Position numbers and translations under genes: made by a program
The notes under the pieces: model-generated
Databases searched by the model: none
Seen by the model: only the letters and a program-made list of their open reading frames with translations
Told to the model about the DNA's origin: nothing
In this document: one piece after another, positions 29,350 to 36,840 of the stretch
Position numbering within the stretch: position 1 is the stretch's first letter
Layout of the letters: every line of letters begins with the position of its first letter
Origin: Leifsonia williamsii
Lineage (GTDB): Bacteria > Actinomycetota > Actinomycetes > Actinomycetales > Microbacteriaceae
NCBI RefSeq assembly: GCF_030433685.1
Contig: NZ_JAROCF010000001.1
Coordinates: 2,790,001-2,854,000, forward strand
DNA: 64,000 bases
Direction of reading: 5' to 3'

Positions 29350-32022
29350 CTAGTGCGCGGCGGCGTCCCAGTTCGCGCCGCGGCCCACCTGCACGTCGAG
29401 CGGAACGCGGAGGTCGGCGGCGCCGGCCATGCGGGTGCGGACGATCGCCTCGAGCGCGTCCCACTCCCCCGCGGCCACCTCGAAGATCAGCTCGTCGTGC
29501 ACCTGCAGCAGCATCCGCGACTCGAGGCCCTGGTCGATCAGGTCGCCCGCGATGCCGAGCATCGCCACCTTCATGATGTCGGCGGCCGAGCCCTGGATCG
29601 GCGCGTTGAGCGCCTGCCGCTCGGCGTTCTCGCGCAGCACGCGGTTGGTCGAGGTGAGGTCGGCGAACGGGCGGCGGCGGCCGAAGATCGTCTCGGTGAA
29701 GCCGTCGACGCGCGCCTGCTCGACGACGTTGCGCAGGTAGTCGCGCACCGCGCCGAAGCGCTCGAAGTAGTCCGCCATCAGCTGGCGCGCCTCCGACGTC
29801 TCGATGCGCAGCTGCTTCGACAGGCCGAACGCGCTGAGCCCGTAGGCGAGGCCGTACGACATGGCCTTGACCTTGGTGCGCATGGCCGGGGTGACCTCGG
29901 CCGGATCGACGCCGAAGACGCGCGAGCCGACGAAGCGGTGCAGGTCCTCGCCGCCGTTGAACGCCTCGATCAGGCCCGGGTCCTCGGAGAGGTGCGCCAT
30001 GATGCGCATCTCGATCTGCGAGTAGTCGGCGGTCAGCAGCGTCTCGAACTGCTCGCCGTAGCGGAACGCCGAGCGGATCTCGCGCCCCTCCTCCGTGCGG
30101 ATCGGGATGTTCTGGAGGTTGGGGTCGTTCGACGAGATGCGGCCCGTGCTCGTGCCCGTCTGGTCGTACGTGGTGTGGATGCGGCCGTCGCCGTTCACCG
30201 ACCGCTCCAGCGTCTCCACGATCTGCTTGAGCTTGGTCGCGTCGCGGTGCTGCAGCAGCAGGCCGAGGAACGGGTGCGGGCTCTTCTCCTGCAGGTCGGC
30301 GAGCGAGCCGGCGTCGGTGGAGTAGCCGGTCTTGGTGGCGCGGGTCTTCGGCATCCCGAGCTCCTCGAAGAGCACCTGCTGGAGCTGCTTCGGCGAGCCG
30401 AGGTTGAGCTCGTGGCCGACCTCCGCGTACGCCTGCGCGGCGAAGTCGTTGGCCTTGTCGGTGAGCTGGCCGCGCAGCCGCGCGAGCACCTCGGTGTCGA
30501 TCGCGACGCCGTCGAGCTCCATGCGCGCCAGCACGGCGACGAGTGGCAGCTCGATGTCGACCAGCACCCCGCGGGTGCCCTCGTCGAGCGCGATCAGTTG
30601 GCCCTCGGCGACCCGGCGGATGTACCAGGCCTCGGTGGCGGGGCTGACCGCGTCGTTGATGGGGACGAGCTGGTTCGGGTCGGAGACGGGCAGCGTCTCA
30701 CCGAGGACCTCGTACACCTGCTCGGCGAGCGACTGCGGCGCGGCACCGGGCTTCACGAGCCAGGAGGCGATGCGGGTGTCGAAGGCGAGGCCGTCGACCA
30801 CGAAGCCGGCACGGCTGAGCGCCTTGAACTGCGGCTTGGCGTGGAAGAAGTACTTGGGAGCGCTGCTCGCGAGCCACGCCTCCAGGGCTTCGTAATCCTT
30901 GCGACCGGCGACCCACGGCACGTACACGGTGTCGTCGCCCGTCGCGAGGCCGAAGCCGGTGATGCCGGCCGGGCCGACCTCCAGCTGCACGGCGACGGGT
31001 GCGTCGCCGGCGGACGCCTTGGACAGCCAGTTGGCGAGCTCCTCGTCGACCATCGTGCGCACGACCGGCGCCGACACGGCGCCCGCGTCGCCGGCGTCGA
31101 CGACGCCAGCACCGCCTCCGGTCAGCCCCTCCTCGGCCGCGGTCTTCAGCAGCCGCTCCAGGAGGGTCTTGAACTGCAGGCGGGCGAAGATGTCGCGCAC
31201 CGCGTTCTCATTGAGCGGCTTGCGCTCGAGGTCGGCCGGGCCGACCGGCAGCTCCACGTCGTCGAGGAGCTTGTTGAGCCGGCGGTTGCGGAGGGCGTTC
31301 TCCTTCTGGTCGCGCAGGTTCTGCCCGACGACGCCCTTGATCTCGTCGGCGTGCGCGACGATGTTCTCGACCGTGCCGTACTGCTGCACCCACTTGACCG
31401 CGGTCTTCTCGCCGACCTTGTCGATGCCGACGAGGTTGTCGCTGGTCTCGCCGACGAGCGCGGCGATCTCGGGGTACTGGTGCGGCTCGATGCCGTAGCG
31501 GTCGCGCACCGCTGCCGGGTCGTAGACCTTGAGCTCGGAGACGCCGCGGACGTTCGGGTAGAGCAGGGTGACGTCGTCGGTGACGAGCTGGATGGTGTCG
31601 CGGTCGCCCGAGACGAGGAAGACCTTGAAGCCCTCCTCCACGCCCTTGCGCGCGAGCGTGGCGAGGATGTCGTCGGCCTCGTAGTCCTCCTTCGCGATGG
31701 TCGTGATGTTCATCGCGTGCAGGGCCTCTTCGAGCAGCGGCACCTGCCCGGCGAACTCCGACGGCGTCTCGCCGCGGGTGCCCTTGTACTCCGGGTACTC
31801 GCGGGTGCGGAACGAGTAGCGGGAGATGTCGAACGCGACCGCGATGTGGGTCGGCTTCTGCTGCTGGAGCAGATTGATCAGCATGGCGATGAAGCCGTGG
31901 ATCGCGTTCGTGTGCTGCCCTTCGCGGTTGACGAAGCTGTCCACCGGCAGGGCGTAGAACGCCCGGAATGCCAGCGAATGGCCGTCGATCACGAGCAGGG
32001 TAGGCTTTTCGGAGTCTGACAC
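29350..32022 (-). CDS. polA: DNA polymerase I
   Basis: Repair and Okazaki-fragment polymerase. The 890-residue protein has an intact N-terminal 5' nuclease domain (LVIDGHSLAFRAFYA, VSGDRDTIQLV, ALVGETSDNLVGIDKVGEKTA), a middle 3'-5' exonuclease-like domain and a C-terminal polymerase with motif A (LTADYSQIEMRI), motif B (RTKVKAMSYGLAYG) and motif C (LLQVHDELIFE). The proofreading carboxylates are replaced (VAVQLEVG where DTE is expected, HAKPQF where NLKYD is expected), so it should lack 3'-5' exonuclease activity, as in other actinobacteria. The start is GTG with a leaderless-type -10. Confidence 0.97.
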   Translation of the reverse strand: MSDSEKPTLLVIDGHSLAFRAFYALPVDSFVNREGQHTNAIHGFIAMLINLLQQQKPTHIAVAFDISRYSFRTREYPEYKGTRGETPSEFAGQVPLLEEALHAMNITTIAKEDYEADDILATLARKGVEEGFKVFLVSGDRDTIQLVTDDVTLLYPNVRGVSELKVYDPAAVRDRYGIEPHQYPEIAALVGETSDNLVGIDKVGEKTAVKWVQQYGTVENIVAHADEIKGVVGQNLRDQKENALRNRRLNKLLDDVELPVGPADLERKPLNENAVRDIFARLQFKTLLERLLKTAAEEGLTGGGAGVVDAGDAGAVSAPVVRTMVDEELANWLSKASAGDAPVAVQLEVGPAGITGFGLATGDDTVYVPWVAGRKDYEALEAWLASSAPKYFFHAKPQFKALSRAGFVVDGLAFDTRIASWLVKPGAAPQSLAEQVYEVLGETLPVSDPNQLVPINDAVSPATEAWYIRRVAEGQLIALDEGTRGVLVDIELPLVAVLARMELDGVAIDTEVLARLRGQLTDKANDFAAQAYAEVGHELNLGSPKQLQQVLFEELGMPKTRATKTGYSTDAGSLADLQEKSPHPFLGLLLQHRDATKLKQIVETLERSVNGDGRIHTTYDQTGTSTGRISSNDPNLQNIPIRTEEGREIRSAFRYGEQFETLLTADYSQIEMRIMAHLSEDPGLIEAFNGGEDLHRFVGSRVFGVDPAEVTPAMRTKVKAMSYGLAYGLSAFGLSKQLRIETSEARQLMADYFERFGAVRDYLRNVVEQARVDGFTETIFGRRRPFADLTSTNRVLRENAERQALNAPIQGSAADIMKVAMLGIAGDLIDQGLESRMLLQVHDELIFEVAAGEWDALEAIVRTRMAGAADLRVPLDVQVGRGANWDAAAH

Positions 32023-32028
32023 CGGTCC

Positions 32029-32034
32029 AGCCTA
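32029..32034 (-). promoter_or_regulatory. Leaderless -10 for polA
   Basis: TAGGCT on the minus strand ends six bases before the polA GTG. At RecA-NDp spacing upstream lies TGTCCGCG, which differs from TGTCRGTG at two positions, so damage control of polA is conceivable but weak. Confidence 0.5.
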
Positions 32035-32100
32035 CAAGGGGCCGCGGACACTCCGGCGGGGCCGGCGGGAGCGGCCACGACGGCCGCGGAGAGGGCGACG

Positions 32101-32505
32101 ATGACCGAGGACGCACTGGCCTACGTGCAGCAGAGGGGGCTCGGCCGCCTGGCCGAGAAGATGGGCATCGAGATGCTGGAGTTCAGCGTCGAGCGGTCCG
32201 TCGCCCGCATGCCGGTGGAGGGCAACACGCAGCCGGCCGACCTCCTGCACGGCGGCGCCTACGTGGTGCTCGGCGAGTCGCTCGGCTCCATGTCGGCGAA
32301 CCTCTACGCGGGCGAGGGGAGGCTCGCGGTCGGCATCGAGATCAACGCCTCTCACACGCGCTCGGCGACCTCCGGCTACGTCACCGGCGTCTGCACGCCC
32401 ATCCACCTCGGCCGCACGCTGACGACCCACGAGATCGCCGTGACGGACGAGCAGGGGCGCCGCTGCTCCACGATCCGGATCACGAACCTGATCAAGGAGC
32501 TGTAG
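32101..32505 (+). CDS. Hotdog-fold thioesterase (PaaI-like)
   Basis: A 134-residue single-domain hotdog protein. The helix-spanning motif TQPADLLHGGAYVVLGESLGS carries the conserved histidine, glycines and acidic residue of PaaI/EntH-type acyl-CoA thioesterases, including 1,4-dihydroxy-2-naphthoyl-CoA hydrolases of menaquinone synthesis. The substrate cannot be chosen from sequence. The ATG follows GGAGAGGG. It is transcribed divergently from polA and convergently with pdtaR, with 21 bases to the latter. Confidence 0.85.
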   Translation: MTEDALAYVQQRGLGRLAEKMGIEMLEFSVERSVARMPVEGNTQPADLLHGGAYVVLGESLGSMSANLYAGEGRLAVGIEINASHTRSATSGYVTGVCTPIHLGRTLTTHEIAVTDEQGRRCSTIRITNLIKEL

Positions 32506-32526
32506 CGGCCGCGCCCGCTCGGGGGA

Positions 32527-33132
32527 CTACTTCTTGGGCGCGAGCTGCTCGATGATCGCCTGGGCGACGTCGTGCATCGTGAGGCGGCGATCCATCGACG
32601 CCTTCTGGATCCAGCGGAACGCCTCCGGCTCGGACAGGCCCATCTTCTCGTTGAGCAGGCCCTTGGCGCGGTCGACGAGCTTGCGGGTCTCGAAGCGCTG
32701 CACCATGTCGCCGACCTCGGCCTCGAGCGCGATGATCTGCGCGTGCCGGGCGAGGGCGATCTCGATGGCGGGGAGGAGGTCGTTGGGCGTGAACGGCTTG
32801 ACGACGTAGGCGAGGGCGCCGGCCTCGGTGGCCCGCTCGACGAGCTCCTTCTGGCTGAAGGCGGTCAGCAGGACGACGGGCGCGATGTGGCCCTTCGACA
32901 GCCGCTCGGCGGCGGAGATGCCGTCGAGCTGGGGCATCTTGACGTCCATGATGACGAGGTCGGGGCGCAGCTCGGTCGCCAGGGCCACCGCGGTCTCGCC
33001 GTCTCCGGCCTCACCCACGACCTCGAATCCGTTGTCGCGCAGGATCTCGACGATGTCGAGGCGGATCAGGGACTCGTCCTCCGCCACGACGACGCGGCGG
33101 GGAGCAGTGGGGGTGGTTTCCTGGTCAGTCAC
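32527..33132 (-). CDS. pdtaR: ANTAR-domain response regulator PdtaR
   Basis: A 201-residue response regulator. The receiver domain has the phosphorylation site Asp63 in IMDVKMPQLDG and the conserved Lys112 in VVKPF. The C-terminal ANTAR domain (about 135-195, KLVDRAKGLLNEKMGLSEPEAFRWIQ) binds paired RNA stem-loops to prevent transcription termination. It matches PdtaR (Rv1626) of Mycobacterium tuberculosis, whose kinase PdtaS is encoded elsewhere; no kinase lies nearby here. The neighbourhood pdtaR-polA-rpsA-coaE-uvrB is conserved with that species. The start is GTG, with the -10 seven bases upstream. Confidence 0.93.
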   Translation of the reverse strand: MTDQETTPTAPRRVVVAEDESLIRLDIVEILRDNGFEVVGEAGDGETAVALATELRPDLVIMDVKMPQLDGISAAERLSKGHIAPVVLLTAFSQKELVERATEAGALAYVVKPFTPNDLLPAIEIALARHAQIIALEAEVGDMVQRFETRKLVDRAKGLLNEKMGLSEPEAFRWIQKASMDRRLTMHDVAQAIIEQLAPKK

Positions 33133-33139
33133 GCGTAAA

Positions 33140-33145
33140 AGCCTA
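33140..33145 (-). promoter_or_regulatory. Leaderless -10 for pdtaR
   Basis: TAGGCT on the minus strand ends seven bases before the pdtaR GTG. It lies only three bases from the plus-strand -10 of the tRNA gene. Confidence 0.5.
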
Positions 33146-33148
33146 CGG

Positions 33149-33154
33149 TATTGT
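33149..33154 (+). promoter_or_regulatory. -10 of the tRNA-Leu promoter
   Basis: TATTGT on the plus strand lies 15 bases before the mature tRNA 5' end, a fitting distance for a short 5' leader. Confidence 0.45.
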
Positions 33155-33169
33155 TCAGGTGGTTCGTGC

Positions 33170-33252
33170 GCCGCTGTGGCGGAATGGCAGACGCGGAGCA
33201 CTCAAAATGCTTTGTCCGGAAGGGCGTGTGGGTTCGAGTCCCACCAGCGGCA
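33170..33252 (+). tRNA. tRNA-Leu (anticodon CAA)
   Basis: An 83-base type II tRNA: acceptor stem GCCGCTG pairs with CAGCGGC, discriminator A, anticodon stem GAGCA/TGCTT around the loop CTCAAAA (anticodon CAA), a 15-base variable arm and a T-arm GTGGG-TTCGAGT-CCCAC. The 3' CCA is not encoded. It decodes UUG, a rare leucine codon at this base composition. Confidence 0.95.
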
Positions 33253-33280
33253 CGACAGTCTCCGGCAGGGGCACGACGGC

Positions 33281-33781
33281 TCAGTTGTGGACGCCGACCA
33301 CGTTCGCGGCGAAGCGCCGGGCGCGCGCGGCGAGGCCGGCGATCCGCTCCTCCACCACCGCGTCGACGTCGAAACCGACGAACTGGGGCGGCGGCGTGCG
33401 ACGCACGTTCTCGCTGCACTCGAAGCCGCCGCAGACCAGCGTGCCGACGGTGTCGCCGTTGCGCCCGGCCTGGCCGGCACGGCGGGCCGACCAGAAGTAG
33501 ACGTCGCGGGGATGGTGGACGTCCTGACACCACCCGCACATCGACGGGGCGGTCGACCGCATCGAGGCCTCGGAAGCACGCAGCACGATGCCGACGGGCC
33601 CGTCATCGGTCGGGACGACCACGTAACCGCGCTGCGGGAGGCGGGGGTCGCGCCAGCCGAGGTATTCGCGTCGGGACCAGTCCACCTCGTGCATCCCGGG
33701 CGGGAGCGGCAGCTCCTCGGCTTCGCTGCGCGAGCAGTTGACGAAGGACTCGCGCAGCTGCTGCGGGGTCAGGCTCTCCAT
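33281..33781 (-). CDS. FBP/FusB-type C-terminal zinc-finger protein
   Basis: A 166-residue protein with a four-cysteine treble-clef arrangement, Cys82-x2-Cys85 and Cys117-x4-Cys122 (MCGWCQDV ... VCGGFECSENV). The pattern matches the C-terminal zinc domain of FusB-type elongation factor G-binding proteins (Pfam FBP_C), which in staphylococci release EF-G from ribosomes stalled by fusidic acid. The N-terminal 80 residues do not obviously match the FusB helical domain, so ribosome or EF-G binding is only a hypothesis. The ATG is preceded by a long GGAGGAGGAGG stretch. Confidence 0.75.
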   Translation of the reverse strand: MESLTPQQLRESFVNCSRSEAEELPLPPGMHEVDWSRREYLGWRDPRLPQRGYVVVPTDDGPVGIVLRASEASMRSTAPSMCGWCQDVHHPRDVYFWSARRAGQAGRNGDTVGTLVCGGFECSENVRRTPPPQFVGFDVDAVVEERIAGLAARARRFAANVVGVHN

Positions 33782-33846
33782 CTCCACCTCCTCCTCCCAT
33801 GCTTGCACAGGATCGGGAGGACGCGGCCGGAGGCGGCCGACCCCGC

Positions 33847-34671
33847 TCAGGTCAGGTGGTCGAAGGCGCCGCTCACCCAGCCGATGTAGCGGTCGGCGGA
33901 GCGGAGCACGGCCTCCCGCGCCTCCGTCGGGACGACGTTGCCGAGATTGCCGTACATGCGCTCGAAGGGCCGGTCGCACACCCGGTCGGCGACGCGCCGC
34001 ACGACCGCCGCCGAGAGCGGGATGTCGTTCGGGAAGCTGCGCTGGAAGGTCACCCAGCGCTGCGACGGCCCGGGGAAGACGGTGTCGCCACTGAGGACGA
34101 CAGCGCCGTGCACGACGCCGCGGTCCCAGTGCACGACCGCGCTGCCGGGGAAGTGCCCGCCGATCGTGCGGAGCGTGACGCCGGGCAGCACCTCCACCTC
34201 CCCCTCCCACGTCTCGATGCACGGCTCCTCGCGCTGCACCCACGCCCGGTCGGCGGCGTTCACGAGCACGGGCGGGTCGCCGAGCATGCGCGACCAGGAG
34301 GTCTGGGCTCCGAACATGTGCGGGTGGCTGGTCGCGATGACGGCGACGCCGCCGAGGTCCTGCACCGCGGTCGCGGCCGCCTCGTCGACGTACCCGGTCG
34401 GATCCCAGAGGAGGTTGCCCTCCGGCGTCCGCAGCAGCATCGCCTGCTGGCCGATGCCGAGCTTGGGCTCGCTGCGCAGCCCGTACAGGTCGGGCTCGAG
34501 CTCGTCGACGACCACGCGCTCGCCCTCGCGCTGGAGCCGCTGCAGGCTGGTCCAGCGCTGGCCGTCGGGCGGCACGTACTGCCGCTCGTCCTCGCAGATC
34601 GGGCAGGAGGCGGGAGGGTGCTCCCCCGCCGGGTACTCCACCGCGCACGCGGTGCACAGCCAGTCCGCCAT
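33847..34671 (-). CDS. MBL-fold metallo-hydrolase with N-terminal zinc ribbon
   Basis: A 274-residue protein. Two CxxC pairs at the N-terminus (CTAC and CPIC within the first 30 residues) form a rubredoxin-like zinc ribbon. A metallo-beta-lactamase fold follows, with metal-ligand candidates SHPHMFG, GGHFPGS and LSGDTVF. The first motif lacks the aspartate and last histidine of the usual HxHxDH, so the metal site must differ from glyoxalase II or beta-lactamases. The substrate is unknown. A TAGAGT hexamer six bases before the ATG indicates a leaderless transcript. Confidence 0.82.
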   Translation of the reverse strand: MADWLCTACAVEYPAGEHPPASCPICEDERQYVPPDGQRWTSLQRLQREGERVVVDELEPDLYGLRSEPKLGIGQQAMLLRTPEGNLLWDPTGYVDEAAATAVQDLGGVAVIATSHPHMFGAQTSWSRMLGDPPVLVNAADRAWVQREEPCIETWEGEVEVLPGVTLRTIGGHFPGSAVVHWDRGVVHGAVVLSGDTVFPGPSQRWVTFQRSFPNDIPLSAAVVRRVADRVCDRPFERMYGNLGNVVPTEAREAVLRSADRYIGWVSGAFDHLT

Positions 34672-34677
34672 GCGGCG

Positions 34678-34683
34678 ACTCTA
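34678..34683 (-). promoter_or_regulatory. Leaderless -10 for the MBL-fold gene
   Basis: TAGAGT on the minus strand ends six bases before the ATG. Confidence 0.5.
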
Positions 34684-34756
34684 GCCGCCGGACCGCGCAC
34701 GATGGCAGCATCGACCTGGCCGGAATACCGTCGCGACCGAGAGGATTGTCACAAGG

Positions 34757-35776
34757 GTGAAACGCATCGGCTTCCTCTCCTTCGGCCACTACCAGGCCGT
34801 GCCAGGCTCCACCTCCCGCACCGCGGGCGATGCGCTGCTGCAGGCGATCGACCTCGCGGTGGCGGCCGAGGAGGTCGGGGCCGATGGCGCGTACTACCGC
34901 GTGCACCACTTCGCTCCGCAGCTGGCGACCCCGTGGCCGCTGCTCGCCGCCGTCGGCGCACGCACCAGCCGCATCGAGATCGGCACGGGCGTGATCGACA
35001 TGCGGTACGAGAACCCGCTCGCCGCCGCCGAGCTCGCCGCCTCCGCCGACCTGATCAGCGGCGAGCGGCTCCAGCTCGGCATCAGCCGGGGGTCACCCGA
35101 GACCGCGCTGCGCGGCTACGAGAGCTTCGGCTACGTGCCGGGCGAGGGAGAGACGGACGCCGACATGGCGCGGCGGCACACGGCGATCTTCCGCGCCGCC
35201 ATCGCCGGTGAGGCGATGGCGAACGCCAACCCGCAGATGACCGGCACGACGGGCGGCCTCGCCATCGAGCCGCAGTCGCCGACCCTCCCCGACCGCATCT
35301 GGTGGGGCGCCGGCACGCGCGCGACGGCGGAGTGGACGGCCGAGCAGGGCATGAACCTGATGTCGTCCACCCTGCTCACCGAGGACACGGGCGTGTCATT
35401 CGACCGCCTGCAGGCCGAGCAGATCGAGCGGTTCCACGCCACCTGGGCCGAGATGGGCTGGGAGCGCACGCCGCGGGTCAGCGTCAGCCGCAGCATCATC
35501 CCGATCGTCGACGACGAGTCGCGCCGCTACTTCGGCGCCCGCGCCCAGGTGGAGGGGCGCGACCAGGTCGGCCACCTCGACGGCGGGCTCGCCCGCTTCG
35601 GCCGCTCCTTCATCGGCGAGCCCGAGAAGCTCGTGGCCGAGCTCGCCGAGGACGAGGCGCTCACACTCGCGGACACCGTGCTGGTGACGGTGCCGAACCA
35701 GCTCGGCGTCGACTTCAACGCCCGGCTGCTGGAGGCCGTGGTCGCGATCGGAGCGGAGCTGGGCTGGCGGGACTGA
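34757..35776 (+). CDS. LLM-class flavin-dependent oxidoreductase
   Basis: A 339-residue luciferase-like TIM-barrel monooxygenase. Family features include the N-terminal strand RIGFLSFGHY, the EEVGADGAYYRVHHF segment, the RIEIGTGVIDMRYENP strand with flavin contacts, and LQLGISRGSPE. Such enzymes use FMN or F420 and act on varied substrates, and nothing here identifies the substrate. The GTG start is preceded by GAGAGGA at long spacing. It is divergent from the MBL gene, with 85 bases between them. Confidence 0.87.
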   Translation: MKRIGFLSFGHYQAVPGSTSRTAGDALLQAIDLAVAAEEVGADGAYYRVHHFAPQLATPWPLLAAVGARTSRIEIGTGVIDMRYENPLAAAELAASADLISGERLQLGISRGSPETALRGYESFGYVPGEGETDADMARRHTAIFRAAIAGEAMANANPQMTGTTGGLAIEPQSPTLPDRIWWGAGTRATAEWTAEQGMNLMSSTLLTEDTGVSFDRLQAEQIERFHATWAEMGWERTPRVSVSRSIIPIVDDESRRYFGARAQVEGRDQVGHLDGGLARFGRSFIGEPEKLVAELAEDEALTLADTVLVTVPNQLGVDFNARLLEAVVAIGAELGWRD

Positions 35777-35837
35777 CGACCGGCGCGTTCGTGCCCCGAA
35801 CAGGGAACTTTGCGTCTCAGCGTTACCGGACGAAGAT

Positions 35838-35875
35838 TGCAGTGCTGCACACCCGAAATGCAGTGCGTTATGCAT
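35838..35875 (+). repeat. Paired TGCAGTGC repeats upstream of a secreted-protein gene
   Basis: The 125-base gap 35777-35901 is visibly less GC-rich than its surroundings. TGCAGTGC occurs at 35838-35845 and 35859-35866, 21 bases apart (two helical turns). Each copy also belongs to an inverted repeat: TGCAG-N2-CTGCA (35838-35849) and ATGCA-N8-TGCAT (35858-35875). It may be a tandem operator. No clear -10 was found. Confidence 0.45.
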
Positions 35876-35901
35876 GACGTCGTTCGTCCGAAGGGTGTGC
35901 C

Positions 35902-36837
35902 GTGCCTCGCTCCGCTCTCCGCTCCCTGCTCCCCGCCGCACTGGCGGTCGCCCTCGGGTTGTCAGCGCTGAGCGCCGCGCCCGCGTCGGCGCACGCGGTG
36001 ACCGACGGCACCGCTCCCTCCGCCGTCACCGGCATGTGGGCGTGGGGCAACCCGATCGATCCCGCGACGGACGCGCGCGGGCTGGGGCAACCGGAGTTCG
36101 AGCCGGAGGCGCTGGCCGCCTTCGCACAGCAGCGCGGACTCCGCACCGTGTATCTGTCCGTGCCGTGGGCCGCGGACCAGGGCGCGTTCGCGACCTGGCT
36201 CCCGGAGGCGGTCGACGCCCTCCATGGCGCTGGTGTCACGACGGTCGCGGCGCTCGGCGGCGACCCCGCCTGGGCCGATCAGCCCGACCTCGCGGCGACC
36301 TGGACCCGCGCCGCCCTCGCGACCGCGCCCTTCGACGCCGTTCAGTTCGACGTGGAGCCGTGGATCGGTGCCCAGGACGACCAGCTGCCGGGGATCGTGG
36401 CGAAGCTCGCGACCATGTACGACACGGCGGCGGCCGCCGCGGGCGGTGTCCCGGTCGGCGCCGACCTGCCGTGGTGGCTCGCCGCGAAGCCGGGGGTGCG
36501 CGGCGCCACGCTCTTCGACGGGCTGCTGACCCACCTCGACTCCGTCGCGATCGTCGCGTTCGTCGACCACGCCGGGGGCGACGACGGCATCCTCGCGCTC
36601 GCGACGCCGGCGGCGACCGCGGCCTCCGACGCCGGAGTGCCGTTCAGCATCGGCGTCGAGACCGACACCCCGGAGGTGGCGGGAGGCCCGGCGGCGACGT
36701 TCGGCGACGACACCGCCGGCGCGCTGGAATCGCAGACGGGACTCGTCCGCCAGGCGCTGGCGAGCCTCCCAGGCTACCGCGGCGTCACGGTCGAGCACCT
36801 GCTGAGCTGGCAGTCGCTGCTCGCCCGCCAGCCGTAG
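35902..36837 (+). CDS. Secreted protein of unknown function, possible TIM-barrel
   Basis: A 311-residue protein with a clear Sec signal peptide: arginines, a hydrophobic core (about residues 8-25) and AxA sites ending in ASAHA near residue 32. The mature part alternates strands and helices (TVYLSVPWAA, TTVAALGGDPAW, DAVQFDVEPW, GVPVGADLPWWLA, VAIVAFVDHA), as in a glycoside-hydrolase-like barrel. The acidic DVEPW segment sits where catalytic acids often lie. I do not recognise a named family. It starts with GTG after AAGGGTG. Its stop is three bases from the convergent VOC gene. Confidence 0.65.
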   Translation: MPRSALRSLLPAALAVALGLSALSAAPASAHAVTDGTAPSAVTGMWAWGNPIDPATDARGLGQPEFEPEALAAFAQQRGLRTVYLSVPWAADQGAFATWLPEAVDALHGAGVTTVAALGGDPAWADQPDLAATWTRAALATAPFDAVQFDVEPWIGAQDDQLPGIVAKLATMYDTAAAAAGGVPVGADLPWWLAAKPGVRGATLFDGLLTHLDSVAIVAFVDHAGGDDGILALATPAATAASDAGVPFSIGVETDTPEVAGGPAATFGDDTAGALESQTGLVRQALASLPGYRGVTVEHLLSWQSLLARQP

Positions 36838-36840
36838 CAG

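Noticed and set aside
32023..32060. A RecA-NDp promoter for polA (TGTCCGCG-N8-TAGGCT)
   Set aside because: Spacing fits, but the purine position is C and the following T is C, so it is recorded only as a weak resemblance in the polA promoter entry.
33281..34909. A single long minus-strand frame joining the zinc-finger protein to the MBL region
   Set aside because: The part upstream of 33781 is a shadow of the MBL gene in another frame; the ATG at 33781 has a strong ribosome-binding site and gives a normal protein.
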